From positions 1 to 20,467 of the forward strand of contig JAGCGE010000352.1 of the NCBI GenBank assembly GCA_017649745.1: a DNA stretch of 20,467 bases, read 5' to 3'. Positions 15,237 to 20,467 of this stretch are shown here, in pieces. The number at the start of each line of letters is the position of its first letter. The stretch's first letter is position 1. This DNA is from Clostridiales bacterium. Its GTDB lineage: Bacteria > Bacillota_A > Clostridia > Saccharofermentanales > Saccharofermentanaceae. The notes under the pieces were generated by a model. The model made no database searches. It saw only the letters and a program-made list of their open reading frames with translations, and was not told where the DNA came from. The translations under genes and the position numbers were made by a program.

Positions 15237-15922
15237 GAGTTGCTGTCCTTAAACATATATCCCCTGCCCCTGGCTGTCTTAATATAGACAGGAGCGTTCG
15301 GATCTTCTTCGAGCTTCTCACGAAGATGCCTTATATGCACATTAAGAGTACCGTCGCTTATAAAGCTGTCGTCCCATACTTTATCGAAAATATCCTGCTT
15401 ATCAACAACCTTATTCCTGTTCTCCACAAGATATGACAAGAGCCTGAACTCCATTGCAGTAAGATCGACGTCAGCGCCTGACTTCCTAACGATACCGCCA
15501 TCAAGGTCTATCTCAAGATCGCCGAATGTCAGGACTTCACCTGTAGAACCACTAGATCTCTCATACCTTTTAAGTACTGCCCTAACCTTGGCATAAAGGA
15601 CGCTAAGGGAATATGGCTTAGTGATATAATCGTCGCCGCCGATGTTAAGAGCTATGACCATATCATCATCGCTCGATCTGGCACTGATAAAAAGTATCGG
15701 AACATCAGTTCTCTCTCGAAGTGTCTTGCAAAGCTCAAAGCCGGACAGATCCTCAAGGTTGATATCAAGAAGGATCAGTTCAGTCTCATTCTCCTTAAAG
15801 AATTCCAACGTCTCTGATGCCGTATACGCGCAGCATGTCTTAAGATCGAGCATATTAAAATACTCAGCCGTGGAATCAGCTAATTCACGCTCATCATCTA
15901 CGATCAGGACCTTATACTTCAC
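15233..15922 (-). CDS. OmpR/PhoB-type response regulator, GTG start
   Basis: The 229-residue product has a receiver domain with phosphoacceptor Asp53 (LLDINLEDLSG), the acidic pair Asp9-Asp10 and Lys102 (ITKPYS). A C-terminal winged helix follows, with LTAMEFRLLSYLVENRN and LNVHIRHLREKL. It binds DNA as a dimer on direct repeats. The start is GTG 15922, with AAGGAGAT eight bases ahead. It overlaps the kinase gene by four bases. Its likely site is the CTTAAG repeat at 13968-13988. An extended -10 at 15956 gives the pair its own promoter. Confidence 0.95.
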   Translation of the reverse strand: MKYKVLIVDDERELADSTAEYFNMLDLKTCCAYTASETLEFFKENETELILLDINLEDLSGFELCKTLRERTDVPILFISARSSDDDMVIALNIGGDDYITKPYSLSVLYAKVRAVLKRYERSSGSTGEVLTFGDLEIDLDGGIVRKSGADVDLTAMEFRLLSYLVENRNKVVDKQDIFDKVWDDSFISDGTLNVHIRHLREKLEEDPNAPVYIKTARGRGYMFKDSNS

Positions 15923-15955
15923 TTCGAGATCTCCTTATCCTTTATCATCCGAACT

Positions 15956-15964
15956 ATTATATCA
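15956..15964 (-). promoter_or_regulatory. Extended -10 promoter of the OmpR-type regulator operon
   Basis: On the minus strand TGATATAAT is a perfect TGn-TATAAT element. Its first three bases are the TGA stop of the acyltransferase gene. The -35 region GAAAGA is poor. The transcript would start near 15949, 27 bases before the GTG. Confidence 0.55.
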
Positions 15965-17050
15965 CTTCGATCGTCTGATCTTTCTATAAAGTGTCATAAT
16001 AAGTATCGATGCCGTCAAGATAGAAAGACCTATAAGCGTCAGGATAATAGGAGATGCCGTCGGCTCTGCTCCGAAAAGAACGCTGAATGCGAATACATAA
16101 GCGATAAGTATCCACTGGATTATGTAGATGGTATTAAGATTGACGCTGCAGTGCCTGATAAACTTTCCGATCGTATTCTTTTCGAGCCCTCCGAAAAGGA
16201 AATAACAGGATCCCAGCGCGATGATCATCAAAGGTGTGATCCAGAGTGTCGAGAGGATAGTCTGATCATAATATGACAGTTCATAAAGAGCATAGATAAG
16301 TCGTATGTCATATCCGATATAGATAAGTGCGACCGTATATCCAACAAAAGCGACAGCTGAAGCGATCATGAGATCTTTGTATAGCTTACGTCTGTCAGAT
16401 GTCTTCTTAAGTCTCTCGGCAAAGATCATTCCGAGTACAGGATAGATGAGCCATAACGTCATCGGAAAAGCGACATGATCACCCGATGGGATCAAAAGAC
16501 CGATAAAAGTCGCAAGGCCTACGGATGCTATCTTAAGTTTTGTCGCCCAGATGCCAATGGCCTGAAGGACTACTGCTATGCCACACATTCCCCATGAATG
16601 TATCTTAAGCTTCTTCATAAGACCAATAGTCATAAAAGCCATTCCGGCAAACGGCAGGATATCAACATTCAGAAGCCCGCCTATGAGACTAAACTCAGTT
16701 TCTATACCCATCGCCATTCCTATGAGCATCGGAAGAGTCTGCCTGAAAAAGTTAAGTGCATATCCTGTTAAAAGGAGTTTAAAACCGCGGCGTATGAACT
16801 GCGAAGGAGAATCGTGCCTGGTATAGATCATTCCTATTCCCATACAAAACATGAATACAGGTGCGGCCAAAGGTCCGCCGAAAAATTCCATCAGATTACG
16901 ATATACGGAATCCGGCATAGTATGATCGAAGTCGAAGTTACCGAACCTCTCGTAAACATGTATCAAGATCATGTAGATGATGGCAAAAAACTTAACCGCA
17001 TCAACTTCAAATAAACGATCACCTGATCTTACTGACTGACTCTTTCCCAT
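15962..17050 (-). CDS. Membrane acyltransferase, HGSNAT/acyltransferase-3 like
   Basis: The 362-residue product has about ten membrane helices. It opens with DRLFEVDAVKFFAIIYMILIH, in which VDA-x-K-FFAI and His31 resemble the first block of membrane acyltransferases. The next block GGPLAAPVFMFCMGIGM is close to heparan-alpha-glucosaminide acetyltransferase-like (DUF1624) proteins. Such enzymes acylate sugars or cell-wall glycans on the membrane. The exact substrate is unknown. ATG 17050 has AAAGGGAG nine bases ahead. It sits between the GHKL/LytTR module and the OmpR-type module, so its expression may be tied to the first, or it may use its own promoter at 17078. Confidence 0.82.
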   Translation of the reverse strand: MGKSQSVRSGDRLFEVDAVKFFAIIYMILIHVYERFGNFDFDHTMPDSVYRNLMEFFGGPLAAPVFMFCMGIGMIYTRHDSPSQFIRRGFKLLLTGYALNFFRQTLPMLIGMAMGIETEFSLIGGLLNVDILPFAGMAFMTIGLMKKLKIHSWGMCGIAVVLQAIGIWATKLKIASVGLATFIGLLIPSGDHVAFPMTLWLIYPVLGMIFAERLKKTSDRRKLYKDLMIASAVAFVGYTVALIYIGYDIRLIYALYELSYYDQTILSTLWITPLMIIALGSCYFLFGGLEKNTIGKFIRHCSVNLNTIYIIQWILIAYVFAFSVLFGAEPTASPIILTLIGLSILTASILIMTLYRKIRRSK

Positions 17051-17077
17051 CTTTATAATCTCCCTTTCACATATCAG

Positions 17078-17086
17078 ATGATATCA
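17078..17086 (-). promoter_or_regulatory. Possible promoter of the acyltransferase gene
   Basis: On the minus strand TGATATCAT is an extended -10 with five of six matches to TATAAT. No -35 is evident. It would start transcription near 17071, just upstream of the AAAGGGAG site. Confidence 0.3.
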
Positions 17087-17107
17087 CATCAGTCATTGGG
17101 ATCGTAT

Positions 17108-18529
17108 TTAGTGATTATCAAAAGGGATCATGACTTCGACGGTAAACATTCCGCCGTAAGCGGTCTTATCACAATTAAAAGAGACTTCGCCGCCGTATTC
17201 GCCTGCGGCTGTCGAGATGTTCTTTAAGCCGAAACCGTGATTGGAGCGGTCCTTTTTTGAAGTTTCAATCTGACCGTCTTTTATGATCGGGCAAGAAGAA
17301 CACGGATTTGTACAACTTATCATGAAGAAATTTCCGGTCGAACGGAAATCAAGAGTGATAGTCTTAATCTCAGAAGAAAGCTCAGCAAGATCAGGAACCG
17401 ATGCTGCTTCGATCGCGTTATCCAAGATGTTCGCGAGGATCTTACACATATCGACTGATGAGATATCGACACCCTTGATCTGACCTGATGATCTTAAGTT
17501 AAGCCCGAGCTCAGTTGCCTTAATAGTCTTATCGGCGATTATCGCGTCAGCTATCGTATTTCCTGTATGAGCACTTATATCTGTATTCTGAAGTCCCTCA
17601 CCAAGCTCATCAAGATAATCATGCATCTTATCGTACTCCTTGTTTTCGAGAAGCAAAGATAAGACCTGGATGTTGTTCTTCATATCGTGACGCATCGCGC
17701 GGATCTCTTTGTCGGCACGGGCAGAAGCTTCGAAGTATTCGGTCTGCGCTGTGATGAGCTGCTCATTGGCATCGTTTACATCAAGAAGTCTGGCACGTTC
17801 TTTCCGGGCAGCGCGTATGTAAAAGAAGATCAAAGTACCCGCAAGGACCATAAGAAGCGATATGATCGTTACGACTCTGCGGAAATTATTATTGGATTGT
17901 TCAAGAAGAAGTCCCGTGAATACAGAAACAAAGAGACCGAAGAAAATGAAGGCCAAAAAGATGATCCTTACAGGCATCGGCGTATTGTCGTATTTGGTAC
18001 GGAGTTTGGCAATATAGGCAAAGAGCAAAAACTCCAATAACATGAACAGATACATCGATCCAAAAAATAAGAACACATTCATCTCGCTGCCCTTGAAAAA
18101 ATCCATCACAGTTGAGTGTAAAAGTGAGAACAGTGTGTTGAACTCCATATGTAACGAGACGGAACAAATGGCGACAGCGATCTTTCTGGAGATCTTGTCA
18201 CGGATCCCGACGGCAATGATCACGATCATGACAAGAGTAAACTCATATGATATGAGCTCAGTTATGTCATCGGTATTATCTTCAACATTATCGCCCTCGT
18301 ATAGAAATTCGATCCCAAGATCTGCCTGGATTTTCTTCGGAAGCGGATGCGTAACGGAATAAGCCGAGCATAATCCGACAATAAGCCCCAGCACGACCAC
18401 GATGATACACATTACTTTCCTGCTCTTGAATCGGTACTTTAGTACTCCGTCAACAAAGAACAGGAGCAGGAGGTTCTGCCCGACAACGTTTGGAACATAT
18501 CGAATAAGGGCTCTTGTAAGTTCCGTCAT
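17108..18529 (-). CDS. GHKL (AgrC-type) sensor histidine kinase
   Basis: The 473-residue product has an N-terminal membrane domain of about six helices ending near residue 238, then a coiled linker. His281 is the phosphoacceptor in RHDMKNNIQVL. The ATPase domain has NILDNAIEAA (364-373) and HGFGLKNIS (431-439). This order, with the LytTR regulator overlapping by four bases, is that of AgrC/VirS-type kinases, which often respond to peptides. The ATPase lid region has Cys406, Cys410 and Cys413 (SCTNPCSSCP), an unusual cluster. An external loop of about 40 residues (56-95) is acidic. No AgrB/AgrD-like pheromone gene is in the window, so the signal is unknown; a transported or antimicrobial peptide is plausible. 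Confidence 0.94.
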   Translation of the reverse strand: MTELTRALIRYVPNVVGQNLLLLFFVDGVLKYRFKSRKVMCIIVVVLGLIVGLCSAYSVTHPLPKKIQADLGIEFLYEGDNVEDNTDDITELISYEFTLVMIVIIAVGIRDKISRKIAVAICSVSLHMEFNTLFSLLHSTVMDFFKGSEMNVFLFFGSMYLFMLLEFLLFAYIAKLRTKYDNTPMPVRIIFLAFIFFGLFVSVFTGLLLEQSNNNFRRVVTIISLLMVLAGTLIFFYIRAARKERARLLDVNDANEQLITAQTEYFEASARADKEIRAMRHDMKNNIQVLSLLLENKEYDKMHDYLDELGEGLQNTDISAHTGNTIADAIIADKTIKATELGLNLRSSGQIKGVDISSVDMCKILANILDNAIEAASVPDLAELSSEIKTITLDFRSTGNFFMISCTNPCSSCPIIKDGQIETSKKDRSNHGFGLKNISTAAGEYGGEVSFNCDKTAYGGMFTVEVMIPFDNH

Positions 18530-19236
18530 CTTCCGGTTCTCCTTACATATTCGAAAAGTCTTTGCTTAACCTCTGCAGCCGAACCACGTGCAACCGGTAG
18601 CGATTCACCTGTGGAGATCATGACTTCCGAAGAATTCAGTTTAAGGATGTGACCCAGATTGACGTAATAGGATCTGTGGATCTTAACAAAATCAGGTGAC
18701 AGCTTATCTATGTCGCTGCATGCATTCGTAAATTTCTGCCTGACCTCAACAGAATCGTCTTTGAACACATATCTGACACTGTTATTAGATGCTTCGATAT
18801 ATACAAGCGAAGAGACGGGAAAGATAAGATCTTCGCCGTCTTTATGCAGGACAACTTTCTCGTCAACCTTAAGCTTATGCTCAAGATCGGATAAAGTCTC
18901 TCGAAGCTTAGTCTCATTTATTGGTTTACCAAGGAATCTGAAAGCCTCGACTTCGTATCCTTCCATAGCCATTTCGGTGTGACTCGTAAGAAAGATTATC
19001 GGGATATCCTTGTACTTCTCGCGAATGAGCTTGGCAGTGGACATTCCGTCTAATTCCTGCATCTCGATATCAAGGAAGATCGCATCAAGATCAATACCCT
19101 TGCCAAGAGAACCGATGAGTTCCTTTCCGTCTGAATACAAAAAGCAACTTACCTGGTCTGTTCCGTAAAGATTATTGATGATACGGACGATCTGCTGTCT
19201 GAAGACTATCTCATCGTCAACAACTGCTATTCGCAA
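18526..19236 (-). CDS. LytTR-family response regulator, TTG start
   Basis: The 236-residue product has a receiver domain with Asp7-Asp8, phosphoacceptor Asp56 (IFLDIEMQELDG) and Lys104, then a LytTR DNA-binding domain from about residue 130. The latter is marked by YIEASNNSVRYVF, FVKIHRSYYVNLGHI and SLPVARG. The start is TTG 19236, with a perfect AGGAGG eight bases ahead; MRIAVVDDE fits the family exactly, so the rare start is sound. It is cotranslated with the kinase through a four-base overlap. It probably controls the ABC genes directly upstream. Confidence 0.94.
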   Translation of the reverse strand: MRIAVVDDEIVFRQQIVRIINNLYGTDQVSCFLYSDGKELIGSLGKGIDLDAIFLDIEMQELDGMSTAKLIREKYKDIPIIFLTSHTEMAMEGYEVEAFRFLGKPINETKLRETLSDLEHKLKVDEKVVLHKDGEDLIFPVSSLVYIEASNNSVRYVFKDDSVEVRQKFTNACSDIDKLSPDFVKIHRSYYVNLGHILKLNSSEVMISTGESLPVARGSAAEVKQRLFEYVRRTGR

Positions 19237-19279
19237 AGTTGTTCCCTCCTACATAACAATTCACATAAAATACTATCAC

Positions 19280-19954
19280 TTATCCGACTGTCTTTCCATT
19301 CTCGATACGTACAGTCCTGGTACCGTATTCGGCACATTTCACAGAGTGTGTAACCTGAAGGATCGTAAGACCTTTTTCTTGGTTGAGTCTCCTGAAAAGT
19401 TCCATGATCTCCGCACTGGATCTCGAATCGAGATTTCCTGTCGGCTCATCAGCTAAGATGACCTTGGGATTTCCAAGAACTGCGCGAGCGATCGCAACTC
19501 TCTGCTGCTGTCCGCCTGATAAAGTCGCAGGCATTGCCTTTCGCTTTTCGGTAAGACCCGTGATCTTTAAGATCTCTTCAAGTTCACCTTTAAGCTCAGC
19601 TTTAGATCTGCCCTTCATTGTATGAGGAAGAAGGATATTATCTTCAACGTTAAGGTTCATAACAAGGTTATAGAACTGGAAGACGAATCCGAGATTATTA
19701 AGTCGCAGGTCAGAAAGATCTTTATCCTTAAGCTTTCCTATCTCCTTGCCGCAAAGCGAGATATTACCTTCGAAATCGCGGTCAAGTCCTCCGATGAGAT
19801 AAAGGAGAGTTGATTTGCCGGAACCCGATGCTCCCATGAGGGAGACGAATTCTCCCTCACCTACGAACATGCAGGCGTCATTTAATACCTGATTGAGATT
19901 TGTCTTTGTTCCGAAAGTCTTATTAACGTTATTAACTTCAATAATTGTATTCAT
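19280..19954 (-). CDS. MacB/LolD-like ABC transporter ATPase
   Basis: The 224-residue product has Walker A GASGSGKST (41-49), Gln93 (VFQFYNL), signature LSGGQ (145-149), Walker B VILADEP (165-171) and H-loop His203 (VTHS). The length and the GNLDS D-loop are typical of the MacB/LolD/BceA class. The ATG 19954 has GGAGGAAAAT ahead, and it follows the FtsX permease with a 20-base gap, so the two form one unit. The LytTR regulator gene starts 43 bases after its stop, with no visible terminator between them. Confidence 0.96.
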   Translation of the reverse strand: MNTIIEVNNVNKTFGTKTNLNQVLNDACMFVGEGEFVSLMGASGSGKSTLLYLIGGLDRDFEGNISLCGKEIGKLKDKDLSDLRLNNLGFVFQFYNLVMNLNVEDNILLPHTMKGRSKAELKGELEEILKITGLTEKRKAMPATLSGGQQQRVAIARAVLGNPKVILADEPTGNLDSRSSAEIMELFRRLNQEKGLTILQVTHSVKCAEYGTRTVRIENGKTVG

Positions 19955-19974
19955 TCTATTTTCCTCCAGGATTA

Positions 19975-20467
19975 TTATTCATATTTGATCTGCTCTGAGA
20001 TCTTCATCTTGCGAAGATTTCTGATCGGGAACAGTACTGTAAATGTAAAGACGATAACGAGTATCGCAAAGAATAAGAGACATTTATCAGGATCGGTATT
20101 GATATCCATCACGATCGACTCCGTATGATCGAGAGCATTCTTAAACACTTTGGCAAGTCCAACACCAAGCAATGTTCCAACCGCACCTGAAACGACCGAT
20201 ACCATGAATGATTCTTTAAGAAGTATTCCCATAAGAGTCTTCTTATTCATAGCTGTCGACAGAAGGACTGCACTTTCTTTTTTACGACCCTCAAAACCGA
20301 TGATCTGATTACTCGTGACGCCAATGATAGTCATACTAAGGCCCATGATAATGATGATGATAAACACGGTTATAAGTCCTGATGACTGTCCCCTGTTCTC
20401 TTCAATGAGTTCTGCTTTCGTCTTGCAAGCCGAAGCAGCATCCTTGCCGTATATCCTTATCATCGAA
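19975..20467 (-). CDS. FtsX-type ABC permease, C-terminal part
   Basis: Only the last 164 residues or so are in the window; the frame continues past the right edge. The Met at 20463 is probably internal. The segment holds a complete FtsX-type core: a helix (GLITVFIIIIIMGLSMTI), the ExxKKESAVLLSTAMNKK loop, a second helix (VSVVSGAVGTLLGVGLA) and a last helix (LLFFAILVIVFTFTVLF) with the LRKMKISEQIKYE tail. FRKKESAxLxxxG-like loops link FtsX domains to the ATPase. It is the membrane partner of the ATPase at 19280. Its upstream half is needed to know whether an extracellular domain is present. Confidence 0.9.
   Translation of the reverse strand, partial: SMIRIYGKDAASACKTKAELIEENRGQSSGLITVFIIIIIMGLSMTIIGVTSNQIIGFEGRKKESAVLLSTAMNKKTLMGILLKESFMVSVVSGAVGTLLGVGLAKVFKNALDHTESIVMDINTDPDKCLLFFAILVIVFTFTVLFPIRNLRKMKISEQIKYE

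Noticed and set aside
17071..17090. CAGATGATATCACATCAG near-palindrome as an operator
   Set aside because: Only the central TGATATCA is symmetric; the outer bases do not pair well, so chance is likely.
1..20467. Mobile element, CRISPR array, tRNA or rRNA
   Set aside because: No transposase or integrase, no repeat-spacer array, no terminal inverted repeats, and no cloverleaf or rRNA sequence seen on either strand.

Overview
The window looks like a chromosomal stretch of a low-to-moderate-GC Gram-positive gut-type anaerobe of the class Clostridia. The evidence is strong AGGAGG-type ribosome sites, GTG and TTG starts, tightly overlapping small operons, TATAAT-type promoters, GHKL/LytTR and OmpR two-component systems beside MacB/FtsX-type ABC modules, a lipoprotein signal and CPBP proteases. 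I cannot name genus or species. I see no rRNA, tRNA, CRISPR array, transposase or prophage gene. Almost all genes lie on the minus strand; only two are on plus (1688-2314 and 5909-6925).

Layout. (a) 1-1602, minus: a tight three-gene operon coding an acidic SUKH-like protein, a GNAT acetyltransferase and a truncated protein with an ADP-ribosyltransferase-like motif. (b) 1688-2314, plus: an unknown six-helix membrane protein whose -10 box lies six bases before its ATG. (c) 2325-4805, minus: a transglutaminase-like lipoprotein, an ABC ATPase and an ABC-2-like permease, all overlapping. (d) 4920-6925: a CPBP membrane protease and a DUF4003-type protein, divergent around a region with a perfect 13-bp inverted repeat that covers the protease start codon. 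(e) 6978-9783, minus: an AraC/GyrI-like regulator behind an RNA-repair operon (27-codon small ORF, RtcB ligase, PrfH release-factor homologue). (f) 9846-20467, minus: two stacked signalling/ABC-transport modules.

Module 1 at the right edge is FtsX permease (partial), MacB-like ATPase, LytTR response regulator and GHKL kinase, followed by a membrane acyltransferase. Module 2 is an OmpR-type regulator, a HisKA kinase, a membrane-anchored exported protein, a MacB-like ATPase and a two-domain FtsX permease, and it ends in a strong terminator. A CTTAAG-N5-CTTAAG direct repeat sits between the kinase and the ABC genes, where a binding site for the module's own regulator would be expected. The permease gene of module 2 has an in-frame TAA that splits an otherwise intact reading frame, so the transporter may be dead or need readthrough.

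The most interesting unit is the RtcB-PrfH operon. Established work links this pair to repair of ribosomal RNA cut by ribotoxins, followed by release of stalled peptide. Here it is preceded by a 27-codon ORF with a near-perfect ribosome site, and the rtcB ribosome site can fold into a hairpin. That arrangement suggests a leader peptide that senses translation, which is an inference.
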